Assembly (NCBI GenBank): GCA_934633985.1 | Contig: CAKTYU010000005.1 | Span: 1-64,000, forward strand | DNA length: 64,000 nucleotides | From: an uncultured Clostridia bacterium | Lineage (GTDB): Bacteria > Bacillota > Clostridia > Christensenellales > CAG-138 | Direction of reading: 5' to 3' | Shown: piece after piece, positions 52,004 to 61,317 of the stretch | Layout of the letters: every line of letters starts with the position of its first letter | Position numbering within the stretch: position 1 is the first letter of the stretch | Made by a program: the position numbers and the translations under genes | The notes under the pieces: generated by a model | What the model saw: the letters and a program-made list of their open reading frames with translations, nothing else | The model's database searches: none | What the model was told of the DNA's origin: nothing

Positions 52004-53238
52004 GGCGGTTCTGGGGGCGGCCCAGCGGCGCGGTATCCGCCATACCCTCAAAGAGCGCCGCCCACAGGCACATGATATGCGCGGCGATAGCAAGGGGCAG
52101 GAGCGTGCTGCGCGGCCTGCCGGAAGAAGCTGCCCTGCCGGAGGATCTCTCCGCCACCCTCTCCTGCATACGGGCAATGGGGGCAAGGGCCGAATTCAGG
52201 CGCGGCGCGCTGGAGATAACCGGCGCGGACTCACATCCCGGCCTTCTCCGCCTCGACTGCCGGGATTCCGGCACAACATACCGGCTGCTTTATCCCCTCG
52301 CCCCGCTGCTTTCAGACAGCGTTGAGTTCGCCCTCTCCCCCTCCCTTATGGAAAGGCCCATGGAGCCTGTAATATCCCTGCTGAAGAGCAAGGGGGCGGC
52401 GGCGGATATGCTCAGCGTCCGCGGGCGCTTCGGCCCGGGGGATTTCCCCATACGCGGGGACGTTTCCTCACAGTACATAAGCGGGCTGCTGCTGGCGCTC
52501 ACGCTCCTCGGCGGGGAGAGCCGCATAATACTCACCTCCCCCCTTCAGGGCAGGGGCTATGTGGAGCTGACCCGCGCCGCCCTCTCCGCCTTCGGGGGCG
52601 AGACCCATTGGATAGGGGACGGCGCGATACTTGTAAAGCCCGGAGGGCTCAAGGCGGCGGAGGCGGCCATCGAGGGGGACTACACCCACGCCTCGCTGTT
52701 CCTTGCGGCGGGGGCGGTATACGGCCCGGTGACGGTCTCAGGGCTCGACCCCGGCTCACTTCAGGGGGACAGGGCCATGGCGGATATACTCAGGCGCATG
52801 GGAGCGGCGGTGGATATACGGGGCGGCAGCGTCACGGTATCCCCGGGGGAGCTTTCCGGCATTGATATAGACATATCCGAAACGCCGGATCTGGCCCCCG
52901 CCATAGCCCTTACGGCGCTGGCGGCAAGGGGGCGCACGGCGGTAAAAAACGGCGCGCGGCTGCGCTTTAAGGAGTGCGACAGGATAAGCGCCATAGTGAC
53001 GGAGCTCAAGGCGCTGGGGGCGGACATAGCCGAAAGGCCGGACGGCTTTGAGGTTATCGGCGGCAGGGCGCTGCACAGCGCCGAGTGCCGCTGCCACGGC
53101 GACCACCGCATAGCGATGCTGCTGATAATGGCGGCGGGGCTCTGCGGCGGCATAGGGCTCGAGGGGGCGGAGTGCGTAAAAAAATCCGCCCCGGGGTTTT
53201 TCGATGAATACCGGCGGCTGGGAGGGGTAATAAAATGA
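52000..53238 (+). CDS. aroA: 5-enolpyruvylshikimate-3-phosphate synthase
   Basis: A 412-residue enzyme that joins PEP to shikimate-3-phosphate. It shows SKSAAHRHMICAAIARG, DCRDSGTTYRLLYPLAPL, GDVSSQYISGLLLALTLLGG, and late RLRFKECDRISAIVTELKALGA with CHGDHRIAMLLIMAAG, the expected active-site and closing segments; the early loop carries K and R for substrate binding. The RLLYPL variant in place of LRFL(L) is typical of Clostridia. Start ATG overlaps the aroB TGA (ATGA). Complete. Confidence 0.95.
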   Translation: MRRFWGRPSGAVSAIPSKSAAHRHMICAAIARGRSVLRGLPEEAALPEDLSATLSCIRAMGARAEFRRGALEITGADSHPGLLRLDCRDSGTTYRLLYPLAPLLSDSVEFALSPSLMERPMEPVISLLKSKGAAADMLSVRGRFGPGDFPIRGDVSSQYISGLLLALTLLGGESRIILTSPLQGRGYVELTRAALSAFGGETHWIGDGAILVKPGGLKAAEAAIEGDYTHASLFLAAGAVYGPVTVSGLDPGSLQGDRAMADILRRMGAAVDIRGGSVTVSPGELSGIDIDISETPDLAPAIALTALAARGRTAVKNGARLRFKECDRISAIVTELKALGADIAERPDGFEVIGGRALHSAECRCHGDHRIAMLLIMAAGLCGGIGLEGAECVKKSAPGFFDEYRRLGGVIK

Positions 53239-54296
53239 AGCCATGGGGAAGGGTCGATCTGCGCATATACGGCGGCTCCCACGAAAAGCGGATGGGCCTT
53301 ACCATGGAGCTCCCTAAGGGGATACGCCTGGACGGGGAGATTATTTCCCGGGACATAGAAAGGCGCAGGGGCGGCGGTGCGGGCGCTACCTCCCGCAGGG
53401 AAAGCGACGCGCCCATATACCTTTCCGGCCTTTGCGGCGGCGTGACCACCGGGGAGACCCTGCGGGTGGAGTTTGAAAACTCCGACGCAAGGCCGGAGGA
53501 TTACCAAAGGACGGCCTTCCTTCCCCGCCCCTCGCACTGCGACTACCCCGCCTATATAAAATACGGCAGCATACCGCCTGGGGGCGGCATGTTCTCGGGG
53601 CGCATGACCCTGCCCCTGGTGTTCGCCGGGGCTGTGGCGCGGCAGCTATTGCTGCAAAAGGGTATCGCCGTGGGCGGGCATTACTCCCGTATAGGCGGGG
53701 CTTCGGATACCCCCCTTGACCCCCTGTATACGGACGCCGATACCCTTGCGCGGCTTAGGGCCTCGGACTTTCCGGTGCTCAATGCAGCGGTGCGCGGCGC
53801 GATGGAAAAGCAGATAGCGGAGGCGCGGGCGGCGGGCGATTCCCTGGGCGGGGCGGTGGAGCTTTGCGCGCTGGGCCTGCCCGTGGGCGCGGGCGGCCCC
53901 CTCTGGGAGGGGCTGGAAAGCTCCATAGCCTCCATAATGTACGCCGTGCCCGGGGTAAAGGGCGTAGAGTTCGGCGCGGGCTTTGGCTTTTCCGATATGT
54001 GGGGCAGCGCCGCCAACGACGGCCTGAGGATGCGGGACGGCAAAATAGCCCTTGAGGGCAACCGCTCCGGCGGCATAAACGGCGGCATGGCAAACGGCGC
54101 GCCGCTGCTGCTTCGGGCGGCCTTCCGCCCCACCCCCTCCATAGCCCTCCCCCAGCATACGATAGACCTTAGCTGCGGGCAAAACGCGGATATCGCCGTA
54201 AAGGGCCGGCACGACGCCTGCATCGCCCTAAGGGGGCTTGCGGCGGCGGAGGCGGCGCTCTGCCTTGGCATATTGGACTGCATGGAGGGGCTATGA
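53235..54296 (+). CDS. aroC: Chorismate synthase
   Basis: A 353-residue FMN-dependent enzyme that makes chorismate from EPSP. Conserved features: an N-terminal WGRVDLRIYGGSHEKRMG (the usual ESHG is GSHE), IERRRGGGAGATSRRESD, PSHCDYPAYIKYG, GGMFSGRMT, and the C-terminal half with GVEFGAGFGFSDMWGS, GNRSGGINGGMANG and FRPTPS. The short variant lacks some loops of E. coli AroC but keeps the core. Starts by an ATGA overlap with aroA. Confidence 0.93.
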   Translation: MKPWGRVDLRIYGGSHEKRMGLTMELPKGIRLDGEIISRDIERRRGGGAGATSRRESDAPIYLSGLCGGVTTGETLRVEFENSDARPEDYQRTAFLPRPSHCDYPAYIKYGSIPPGGGMFSGRMTLPLVFAGAVARQLLLQKGIAVGGHYSRIGGASDTPLDPLYTDADTLARLRASDFPVLNAAVRGAMEKQIAEARAAGDSLGGAVELCALGLPVGAGGPLWEGLESSIASIMYAVPGVKGVEFGAGFGFSDMWGSAANDGLRMRDGKIALEGNRSGGINGGMANGAPLLLRAAFRPTPSIALPQHTIDLSCGQNADIAVKGRHDACIALRGLAAAEAALCLGILDCMEGL

Positions 54297-54781
54297 TATA
54301 CCTCATAGGCATGATGGGCTGCGGCAAGACGGCAAAGGGGCGCGCCGCGGCGGAGGCCCTTGGGCTCCCATTTTACGATACTGACAGCATTGTGGAGCGC
54401 CTTTTCAGCATAACGATCCCCGAAATTTTTAAGGAATACGGCGAGGGGCGCTTCAGGGAGATGGAGCAAAAGGCGCTGTTTTCCCTGGAAAATCTGCCCT
54501 GCGGCATAGTCTCCACAGGCGGCGGGATAGTGTGCCGTGATGAGAATATACGATTTATGCGCCGGACAGGTGATATAATTTGGATATTCCGCGACATAGA
54601 GGAAACCGCGGCGGATATAGACATAACGGGCAGGCCCCTCCTTGCGGACGGGGCGGGCAGGCTCAATGAGCTATTCGCACAGCGTCGGCGGCTCTATGCC
54701 GATGCCGGCGAGCTCTTTTGCGGCGACGCCGAGGAGCTTGCCCGGCTGATCTATTTAAAACTAAAGGAGATAAAAACCTGA
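54293..54781 (+). CDS. aroK: Shikimate kinase
   Basis: A 162-residue P-loop kinase that phosphorylates shikimate. Walker A GMMGCGKTAKG at 6-16, shikimate-binding FYDTDSIVER, FREMEQKAL and the glycine loop STGGGIV. Ends in IYLKLKEIK. It starts by ATGA overlap with aroC and its stop shares a base with the bioY start. Confidence 0.94.
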   Translation: MIYLIGMMGCGKTAKGRAAAEALGLPFYDTDSIVERLFSITIPEIFKEYGEGRFREMEQKALFSLENLPCGIVSTGGGIVCRDENIRFMRRTGDIIWIFRDIEETAADIDITGRPLLADGAGRLNELFAQRRRLYADAGELFCGDAEELARLIYLKLKEIKT

Positions 54782-55305
54782 TGACAGCAAAACGCATGAC
54801 TCGAATAGCCCTCTGCGCGGCGCTTTTAGCCCCCTGCGCGTGGCTATCCGTGCCCACACAGCCCCCCTTTACCATGCAGACCTTCGGCGTTTTCCTGACG
54901 CTTTTACTGCTGGGCGCAAGGGACGGGGCCATAGCCATAGCGCTGTACATACTGCTGGGCGCCCTGGGCGCGCCGGTGTTTGCCGGCTTTAACGGCGGCA
55001 TGGGGGCGCTTCTCGGGCCCACCGGCGGCTACATAGCCGGCTTCCTGCTCCTTTGCCCCATATACGGCCTGCTCTGCCGCAATAAGGCGGGGCTTTGGGC
55101 TAAGGCGCTGGCGCTGTTCCTCGGCCTGCTGGCCTGCTATGCCTTCGGCACCCTATGGTTCGTAAAGGTTTACAGCAGCGCCAAGGGCCCCATAACGCTT
55201 CTTGCCGCCCTCTCCAAGTGCGTATTCCCCTTCATTGTGCCGGATCTCGCCAAGCTTGCGCTGGCCCTCTGGGCGGGAAAAAGACTGGAAAAGTATGGAA
55301 AATAA
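54781..55305 (+). CDS. bioY: BioY-type biotin transporter S component
   Basis: A 174-residue membrane protein with about six helices, substrate-binding subunit of an ECF biotin transporter. Signatures: SVPTQPPFTMQTFGVFL (the usual PFTGVPVTLQTF-type region) and GALGAPVFAGFNGGMGALLGPTGGYIAGFLL. It starts at the ATG that overlaps the aroK stop. Its place at the end of a shikimate operon is unusual; ECF energizing genes are not nearby. A two-hairpin terminator follows. Confidence 0.88.
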   Translation: MTAKRMTRIALCAALLAPCAWLSVPTQPPFTMQTFGVFLTLLLLGARDGAIAIALYILLGALGAPVFAGFNGGMGALLGPTGGYIAGFLLLCPIYGLLCRNKAGLWAKALALFLGLLACYAFGTLWFVKVYSSAKGPITLLAALSKCVFPFIVPDLAKLALALWAGKRLEKYGK

Positions 55306-55307
55306 AA

Positions 55308-55360
55308 AATATCCCACGGCCCTGCCGTGGGATATTCCAGCCGCTGCTGCGGCTATTTTT
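55308..55360. terminator. Double hairpin terminator after the aro-bioY operon
   Basis: AATATCCCACGGC pairs with GCCGTGGGATATT (55308-55336, loop CCT), then AGCCGC/GCGGCT (55339-55354, loop TGCT) followed by ATTTTTATTT. Confidence 0.85.
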
Positions 55361-55362
55361 AT

Positions 55363-56313
55363 TTAATAAAACGTTGCGACCTCCTGCTCCGGCTTTTCGG
55401 CGGGCTCTAAGGAGAGCACGCTGAGCACCGGTCCCTTGCGCCCGTAAAACCTGCTGAAGCGAAGCTCTATCCTGGCGGTAATAGTGGCCCAGGTGCGGTT
55501 CTTCAGCTTGTTTGCGTCCGGCCATTTGCATACCAGGCCGCTGTACTGTATATCCTCCACGCAGCAGGTCATTATGTGGCGGCCCGCCACGAACATATTC
55601 TCCGGCATCCTGGCGTTTTTGGCTATGAGCGCCTTGAAGCGCACGGTCTTGCCGGAATACTTTTCCATCTCCTCGGACATATCCCTGTACCAGAGGGCGT
55701 AGTCGCCGTCCTCTATTACTATGGGGTCCGCCTCCACGTCAAAGGGCAGCGGGTCCTCCGTCTCGTCGTATTCCACCCTTCCGTCCGGGTATTCGTATGC
55801 GATGTTCACACGGCGGGAAACGCCGCGTATTATCTTGTGTATCTCGTCCTTGTCCAGCTCCGGCGCGGCGCGGTTGAGCACTATAAGCTCGGCGGTCATC
55901 AGCTTATCCACCATAAGGCTCCTCATGTTGGCGTTGTAGCTTAAAAAGCATCTGGCGTCCGCGAACATGAACTCCTGATAGACTATCCAGTTTTCCGGCA
56001 TGGCCTGTGCAAGGTCGTTCAGGCTCCACATGCCGTTGTACTCTATCATCACCCGCTCGGCCCTTGCCTTTTTCGCAAGCTCGCTCAGATGACCGGCGTT
56101 TATCTGCTCCGGGGAGTCTATCTCCTCGATCAGTATGTTCTTCCCGCCGCCGGGGAATTTTGAGGGGTCCAGCTCCTCGATTCCCTCCTCGCACTGCAAA
56201 AGCAGGGTATTCTCGCCGGAATTAAATCTTTCGTCCTCCAGCGTCTCCTGAAGGAAGCGGGTCTTGCCCCCCTCTAAGAAGCCGGTGAACATGTATACTG
56301 GGATCTCCTTCAT
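55363..56313 (-). CDS. CobW-like GTPase fused to a YcgQ (TIGR03943)-like domain
   Basis: A 316-residue two-domain protein. The N-terminal part (1-180) is a COG0523-type P-loop GTPase with Walker A GFLEGGKT (11-18) but without the CxCC metal motif; the NKxD position reads NRAA. The C-terminal part (about 185-316) resembles the TIGR03943/YcgQ domain (VRFKALIAKNARMPENMFVAGRHIMTCC...WATITARI), which normally partners a permease (YcgR) in Zn/cation export. No such permease is seen here. It follows a His-rich COG0523 gene by 22 bases and probably works with it. Confidence 0.78.
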   Translation of the reverse strand: MKEIPVYMFTGFLEGGKTRFLQETLEDERFNSGENTLLLQCEEGIEELDPSKFPGGGKNILIEEIDSPEQINAGHLSELAKKARAERVMIEYNGMWSLNDLAQAMPENWIVYQEFMFADARCFLSYNANMRSLMVDKLMTAELIVLNRAAPELDKDEIHKIIRGVSRRVNIAYEYPDGRVEYDETEDPLPFDVEADPIVIEDGDYALWYRDMSEEMEKYSGKTVRFKALIAKNARMPENMFVAGRHIMTCCVEDIQYSGLVCKWPDANKLKNRTWATITARIELRFSRFYGRKGPVLSVLSLEPAEKPEQEVATFY

Positions 56314-56335
56314 AAAGCGCCTGCGCTTCCCCTCG

Positions 56336-57466
56336 TCACACTCCGAAAAGCTCTGAAAGGCCGGCCTCGTTGAGCTTGGAGCCTATGACGCACAGCCTGC
56401 CCATGACGGAGGCGGGGCCCTTGCGTATGCTTATCTCACCCGGCACATAGTCGAAGTGCAGCCAGCAGCCCTCGCCCCTGACTATGCCCTTGGCCCGCAG
56501 CACCGCGCCGAACCTCTCCGCGTCGTCCAGCGCGGAAAGGGCCTCCCTCAGCTCCTCCTCGGTAAAGCCCTTGGGGGTCTCCCTGCCCCAGCTCATAAAC
56601 ACCTCGTCGGCGTGGTGGTGATGATGCCCGCAGCAGCCGTGCTCGTGCTCGTCCTCGTCATCATGGTGATGATGCCCGCAGCAGCCGTGCTCATGGTCGT
56701 GCTCGTCCTCGTCATCATGGTGGTGATGCCCGCAGCAGCCGTGCTCATGGTCGTGCTCGTCCTCGTCATCATGGTGGTGATGCCCGCAGCAGCCGTGGCC
56801 GTGCTCCTCCTCGTCCTCGTCATCGTGGTGGCGGCTCTCACTTGCCAGAAGCTCAAGCTCCGCCTCCAGGGTGTTGCGCTTTTCCATGGCCTCCAGTATC
56901 TGCGCCCCGGTCAGCTCGCCCCAGGGGGTGACTATAAGCGAGGCGTTGGGGTTGTGCTCCCGCAGAAGGTCTATGTCGGTATCCAGCTTGTCGCCGCTTA
57001 TCTCGCCGGTGCGGCTGAGTATTATGGCGTTGGCGTGCTCCACCTGATCGTTAAAGAACTCGCCGAAGTTCTTCATGTACATCTTGCACTTGTTGGCGTC
57101 CACCACCGCGGTAAAGCTGTTTAGCTGCAAGGCGTCGGAGCCCACGTCCTGCACGGCGCGTATCACGTCGCTGAGCTTGCCCACGCCGGAGGGCTCTATG
57201 AGTATGCGGTCGGGGGCGTATTCCTCCACTACCTTTTTCAGCGCCCTGCCGAAGTCGCCCACCAGGCTGCAGCATATACAGCCGGAGTTCATCTCGGTGA
57301 CCTCTATCCCCGCGTCCTGCATGAAGCCGCCGTCAATGCCTATCTCGCCGAATTCGTTCTCTATGAGCACCAGCCTTTCGCCCTTGTAGGCCTCGGCTAT
57401 GAGCTTCTTTATAAGGGTAGTCTTGCCCGCGCCCAGAAAGCCGGAAAAAATATCAACCTTAGTCAT
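56336..57466 (-). CDS. COG0523 GTPase with His-rich tandem repeats (zinc chaperone type)
   Basis: A 376-residue CobW/COG0523 metallochaperone. Walker A is GFLGAGKT (9-16), the metal-binding GCICCS is at 62-67, and the C-terminal CobW domain closes the protein ([12 protein letters not shown]). Residues 212-288 are four near-identical HGCCGHHHH units separated by DDEDEHDHE, giving dozens of His and Cys ligands. COG0523 proteins of this type deliver zinc, cobalt or nickel to target enzymes, often under metal limitation. It is the first gene of a leftward pair, with its own promoter. Confidence 0.92.
   Translation of the reverse strand: MTKVDIFSGFLGAGKTTLIKKLIAEAYKGERLVLIENEFGEIGIDGGFMQDAGIEVTEMNSGCICCSLVGDFGRALKKVVEEYAPDRILIEPSGVGKLSDVIRAVQDVGSDALQLNSFTAVVDANKCKMYMKNFGEFFNDQVEHANAIILSRTGEISGDKLDTDIDLLREHNPNASLIVTPWGELTGAQILEAMEKRNTLEAELELLASESRHHDDEDEEEHGHGCCGHHHHDDEDEHDHEHGCCGHHHHDDEDEHDHEHGCCGHHHHDDEDEHEHGCCGHHHHHADEVFMSWGRETPKGFTEEELREALSALDDAERFGAVLRAKGIVRGEGCWLHFDYVPGEISIRKGPASVMGRLCVIGSKLNEAGLSELFGV
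56603..56833. repeat. 54-base tandem repeat encoding the His/Cys clusters
   Basis: A unit of 54 bases (18 codons: [18 protein letters not shown]) is repeated about three to four times with very few changes. Such an exact in-frame repeat is prone to expansion and contraction, so metal-binding capacity may vary between strains. Confidence 0.85.
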
Positions 57467-57532
57467 TTGCTTTTACATCTCTTTCCCTAAGTTTTTTCTT
57501 ATTTGAAAAGGGCAGCCCCTTCCCAACTTTGT

Positions 57533-57562
57533 ATTATAGACCAGCCCACGCCGATTATTCAA
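57533..57562 (-). promoter_or_regulatory. Promoter of the COG0523 pair
   Basis: On the minus strand TTGAAT, an 18-base spacer and TATAAT. No clear Zur-type inverted repeat was recognised. Confidence 0.6.
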
Positions 57563-57601
57563 GCCGTTTTGCCCAACTTCACAGCCTGTTGACAATGTTT
57601 C

Positions 57602-57630
57602 TTGAAGATAAGCTCAGATGTTGGTATTAT
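57602..57630 (+). promoter_or_regulatory. Promoter of mtnA
   Basis: TTGAAG (57602-57607), a 17-base spacer and TATTAT (57625-57630), 34 bases before the ATG. No SAM riboswitch fits the short leader. Confidence 0.6.
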
Positions 57631-57663
57631 TATTGTGCAAATACACAAAAGGAGCCGTTCCCA

Positions 57664-58734
57664 ATGAAATCCCCTCTGGAAGAAGTCACTCATACAGATA
57701 ACGTAAAGCTTTCCGACGACGGGCGCTCGGTGGTGATAATCGATCAGACACTGCTGCCCAACAGGCTGGAATACATAGCGCTTACCACGAAGGAAGAGAT
57801 GTTCGAGGCAATAGCCATGCTCCGCGTGCGGGGAGCCCCGGCCATAGGTATATGCGCGGGCTACTGCGCCTACTGCCTTGCGCTTCAGGCCCCGCACGAT
57901 TCCTTCGACGATTTCTACGACCACTGGGCGGAGGACTGCCGCTATCTCAGCCGCGCCCGCCCCACCGCCGTAAACCTGAGCTGGGCCCTCAACCGTATGC
58001 TGGACGCGGCGGAGGATCATCGGGATATGCCGGTGGAGACCGTGCTTTCGGCCCTTAAGCGGGAGTGCATCGCCATACATGAGGAGGACATGGAGATGTG
58101 CCGCAGGATATCCGAGCACGGCCTTTCCCTGCTCCACGATGGGGACGGGGTGCTTACCCACTGCAACGCGGGGCCCCTGGCCACCTCCCGCTACGGCACG
58201 GGGCAGGGGCCGCTGTTCCTTGCGAAGGAGCGGGGCATGGACATAAGGGTGTTTGCGGACGAGACAAGGCCCCTTTTGCAGGGCGCGAGGCTCACCAGCT
58301 TTGAGCTGCAAAGGGCCGGCGCAGACGTTACGCTTATCTGCGACAACATGGCCTCCATGGTGATGAAGAACGGCTGGGTGCAGTGCTGCATGGTGGGCTG
58401 CGACAGGATTGCCGCCAACGGGGATGCGGCAAACAAGATAGGCACCAGCGGCGTAGCCATACTCGCAAAGCACTACGGCATACCCTTTTACGTGCTGGGC
58501 CCCACCTCCACCATAGATATGGAATGTCCCTCCGGGGAGGATATAGAGATTGAGCTTCGGGACGGAGATGAGATAAGGAGCAAATTCTTCGCGGAACCTG
58601 TGGCGCCCCGGGGCGTCAGGTGCTACAACCCCGCCTTCGACGTGACGGACCATTCGCTTATCTCCGCCATTATCACGGAAAAGGGCATATCCCGCCCGCC
58701 CTACTCCGAGAGCCTTAAAAGGCTGTTCGAATAA
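57664..58734 (+). CDS. mtnA: S-methyl-5-thioribose-1-phosphate isomerase
   Basis: A 356-residue isomerase of methionine salvage (MTR-1-P to MTRu-1-P). Motifs: [53 protein letters not shown] and the catalytic [20 protein letters not shown]. Length matches the family. RBS AGGAG nine bases before the ATG. No other salvage gene is adjacent. Related ribose-1,5-bisphosphate isomerases are an alternative but the active-site stretch fits MtnA. Confidence 0.94.
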   Translation: MKSPLEEVTHTDNVKLSDDGRSVVIIDQTLLPNRLEYIALTTKEEMFEAIAMLRVRGAPAIGICAGYCAYCLALQAPHDSFDDFYDHWAEDCRYLSRARPTAVNLSWALNRMLDAAEDHRDMPVETVLSALKRECIAIHEEDMEMCRRISEHGLSLLHDGDGVLTHCNAGPLATSRYGTGQGPLFLAKERGMDIRVFADETRPLLQGARLTSFELQRAGADVTLICDNMASMVMKNGWVQCCMVGCDRIAANGDAANKIGTSGVAILAKHYGIPFYVLGPTSTIDMECPSGEDIEIELRDGDEIRSKFFAEPVAPRGVRCYNPAFDVTDHSLISAIITEKGISRPPYSESLKRLFE

Positions 58735-58738
58735 AAAA

Positions 58739-58770
58739 GAAGGAGCAAACGCTCCTTCCTTTGCTTTTAC
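58739..58770. terminator. Terminator between mtnA and kbl
   Basis: GAAGGAGC, loop AAAC, GCTCCTTC (58739-58758), with A and T runs on either side. Confidence 0.8.
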
Positions 58771-58773
58771 AGG

Positions 58774-59961
58774 TTACAGGCCCATCTCTTCCTTTACTTC
58801 CTTGAAGCACTTCACGGCGAAGTCCAGATCCTCCTTGGTGTGCCCTGCGGATATCTGGGTGCGTATGCGGTCCCTGCCCTTGGGCACCACGGGATAGCAG
58901 AAGCCTATCACGTATACGCCCTTCTTGAGCATCCTTCCGGCGAACTCGTTGGCTACCTTGGGGTCATAGAGCATCACGGGCACTATGGGATGCTCGCCGG
59001 GCAGCAGGTCAAAGCCGCACTTTTCCATCTCGGCGCGGAAATAGCGGGCGTTTTCGTGTACCTTGTCCCTGAGGGCTGTGCTCTCGGTGAGCAGGTCTAT
59101 GGTCCTGCAGGCCGCGGCGCATATAGCGGGGGCCACGGTGTTGGAGAAGAGGTAGGGGCGGCTGCGCTGGCGCAGCAGGTCCACTATCTCCTGCCTTGCG
59201 GCGGTGTAGCCGCCGGAGGCCCCGCCCAGCGCCTTGCCCAGTGTGCCGGTGATTATATCCACACGGCCCTCTACGCCGCAGTATTCGGCGGTACCCCGGC
59301 CGTGCTCGCCCATGAAACCTACCGCGTGGCTGTCGTCCACCATCACCAGCGCGTCAAACTCGTCCGCCAGGTCGCATATACCCTTCAGGTTGGCGATGTA
59401 GCCGTCCATGGAGAACACGCCGTCGGTGGCGATGAGCTTTATTTTGCAGCCGGAGTCCTTGGCGTCCTGAAGCTGGGCGCGAAGGTCCTCCATATTGTTG
59501 TTCTTATAGCGATACCTCTTGGCCTTGCAGAGCCGCACGCCGTCTATTATGGAGGCGTGGTTCAGCTCGTCGGATATCACCGCGTCCTCAGGGCCTAAAA
59601 GGGTCTCGAAAAGGCCGCCGTTTGCGTCGAAGCAGGAGGAATAGAGTATGCAGTCGTCCATCTTTACGAAATTGGCTATCTTATTCTCCAGCTCCTTGTG
59701 CAGCCCCTGGGTGCCGCAGATAAAGCGCACGGAGGAGAGGCCGAAGCCCCATTTGTCATAGCTGGCCTTGGCGGCCTCTATAAGCTCCTGATTGTCGGAA
59801 AGGCCAAGGTAGTTGTTGGCGCACATGTTCAGCACGTTCTTCGCCTCGGTGGTGTCTATGCGCGCCTTCTGGGGGGTGGTGATTATGCGCTCGTTTTTAT
59901 AGGTGCCGGATTCCCTGATGCTTTGGAGCATCTCGCCGTAATGCTTAAGTGCGGATTTCAT
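58774..59961 (-). CDS. kbl: Glycine C-acetyltransferase (2-amino-3-ketobutyrate CoA ligase)
   Basis: A 395-residue PLP enzyme that splits 2-amino-3-ketobutyrate with CoA into glycine and acetyl-CoA, second step of threonine breakdown. Signatures: [50 protein letters not shown] and the PLP-lysine stretch [16 protein letters not shown]. The ATG at 59961 gives better spacing from AAAGG than the ATG two codons upstream. It follows tdh by 37 bases on the same strand, the classic tdh-kbl order. Confidence 0.95.
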   Translation of the reverse strand: MKSALKHYGEMLQSIRESGTYKNERIITTPQKARIDTTEAKNVLNMCANNYLGLSDNQELIEAAKASYDKWGFGLSSVRFICGTQGLHKELENKIANFVKMDDCILYSSCFDANGGLFETLLGPEDAVISDELNHASIIDGVRLCKAKRYRYKNNNMEDLRAQLQDAKDSGCKIKLIATDGVFSMDGYIANLKGICDLADEFDALVMVDDSHAVGFMGEHGRGTAEYCGVEGRVDIITGTLGKALGGASGGYTAARQEIVDLLRQRSRPYLFSNTVAPAICAAACRTIDLLTESTALRDKVHENARYFRAEMEKCGFDLLPGEHPIVPVMLYDPKVANEFAGRMLKKGVYVIGFCYPVVPKGRDRIRTQISAGHTKEDLDFAVKCFKEVKEEMGL

Positions 59962-59998
59962 ATACATTTCCTTTCTGCGTTTTTTCGCCGCGCCTTGC

Positions 59999-61036
59999 TT
60001 ATTTCGTCCAGTCCAGAACCACCTTGCCGCTCCTGCCGCTGTTCATGGCCTCGAAGCCCTTGTCGAAGTCGCGGTAGCTGAAGCGGTGGGTTATCATGGG
60101 GGTCATGTCCAGGCCGCCCTCCACCATGGTTATCATCTTGTACCAGGTCTCGTACATCTTGCGGCCGTATACGCCCTGAAGGGTGAGGCTGTTCCATATA
60201 ACCTTGTTTATGTTTATCTCTATGTCGCCGGGGTGTATGCCAAGGAGGGCGATCTTGCCGCCGTTGCGCATGTTGTCTATCATGGTGTTCAGCGCCGTCA
60301 CGTTGCCGCTCATCTCCAGGCCCACGTCAAAGCCTTCTACCATGTGCTGCGCGCCGTATACGCTCTCCAGCTTATCATGGGCCACGTTTACCGTGGCGGT
60401 GGCGCCCATCTTCCTTGCCATCTCCAGCCGGTAGTCGTTAACGTCCGTCACCACTACGCTGCGGGCGCCGTTGCGCCTGCATATAGCGGTGGCCATCATG
60501 CCTATGGGGCCTGCGCCGGTTATCAGCACGTCCTCCCCTATCACGTCGAACATGAGGGCGGTATGTGTGGCGTTGCCCAGCGCGTCAAAGAAGGATACCA
60601 CGTCCTCCGGGATACCGTCTGGTATGGGCACCACATTGCTTGCCGGTATGCAGAGGTATTCCGCAAACGCGCCGTCACGGTTCACGCCCACGCCCTTGGT
60701 GTGGCGGCAATACTGGCCGTTGCCGGCGCGGCAGTTGCGGCAGTGGCCGCATACGATATGCCCCTCGCCGGATACTATCTGGCCAATGTGGTATGCCGTT
60801 ACGCCGGGGCCCAGCTCGGCTATCTCGCCCACGTACTCATGGCCTATGACCATGGGGGGCTTGATGGTCTCCTGCGCCCACTGGTTCCAGTTGTAAATGT
60901 GTACGTCGGTGCCGCATATCGCGGTCTTGTGGATCTTAATAAGCACCTCTCCCATGCCGGGCACGGGCTTTGGAACCCTGGTGAGCACAAGCCCTTTTTC
61001 CGGCGCCGCCTTTACCAATGCGTCCATCATTTCCAT
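59999..61036 (-). CDS. tdh: L-threonine 3-dehydrogenase
   Basis: A 345-residue zinc-dependent medium-chain dehydrogenase that oxidises threonine to 2-amino-3-ketobutyrate. Catalytic zinc ligands: C41 in [11 protein letters not shown] and H66/E67 in GHEYVGE; structural zinc cysteines in [18 protein letters not shown] (about 98-112); Rossmann loop [22 protein letters not shown]. First gene of tdh-kbl; a promoter with TTTACA and TATACT spaced 16 lies upstream on the minus strand near 61130-61160. Confidence 0.96.
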   Translation of the reverse strand: MEMMDALVKAAPEKGLVLTRVPKPVPGMGEVLIKIHKTAICGTDVHIYNWNQWAQETIKPPMVIGHEYVGEIAELGPGVTAYHIGQIVSGEGHIVCGHCRNCRAGNGQYCRHTKGVGVNRDGAFAEYLCIPASNVVPIPDGIPEDVVSFFDALGNATHTALMFDVIGEDVLITGAGPIGMMATAICRRNGARSVVVTDVNDYRLEMARKMGATATVNVAHDKLESVYGAQHMVEGFDVGLEMSGNVTALNTMIDNMRNGGKIALLGIHPGDIEININKVIWNSLTLQGVYGRKMYETWYKMITMVEGGLDMTPMITHRFSYRDFDKGFEAMNSGRSGKVVLDWTK

Positions 61037-61317
61037 TTTTTTACCGCTCCTGTTTTATAAAATAAGATTTGTCGGGGGAACTGACCTTCTCTGTGTCCGT
61101 ATTCAAAGGACATCTAATAATAGTATATATCAAATTTCGCAGTTGTAAAGAGGGTAAAGCATGTTTTTATTTGTGCGTATTCTGCGGACTGGCGTGTTTT
61201 TGCCTCCTTCGTGGATTTACAAAGTCTTAATGGCGCAAAGCCTCGGTATGTGATATAATAACCGCAAGTATATACTATAATTTCATTTCCGCATATTCTG
61301 AAAGGAGATATGACAAC

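Noticed and set aside
56603..56833. CRISPR-like repeat array
   Set aside because: Repeats are contiguous, in frame and encode His/Cys clusters; there are no unique spacers or cas genes.
57631..57664. SAM riboswitch before mtnA
   Set aside because: The leader is about 30 bases with no matching structure.
57559..58653. 364-codon open frame opposite mtnA
   Set aside because: Antisense to a convincing MtnA with full active-site motifs.
61037..61317. Glycine riboswitch or other RNA before tdh
   Set aside because: Only ordinary promoter elements were visible on both strands; no tandem aptamer pattern.
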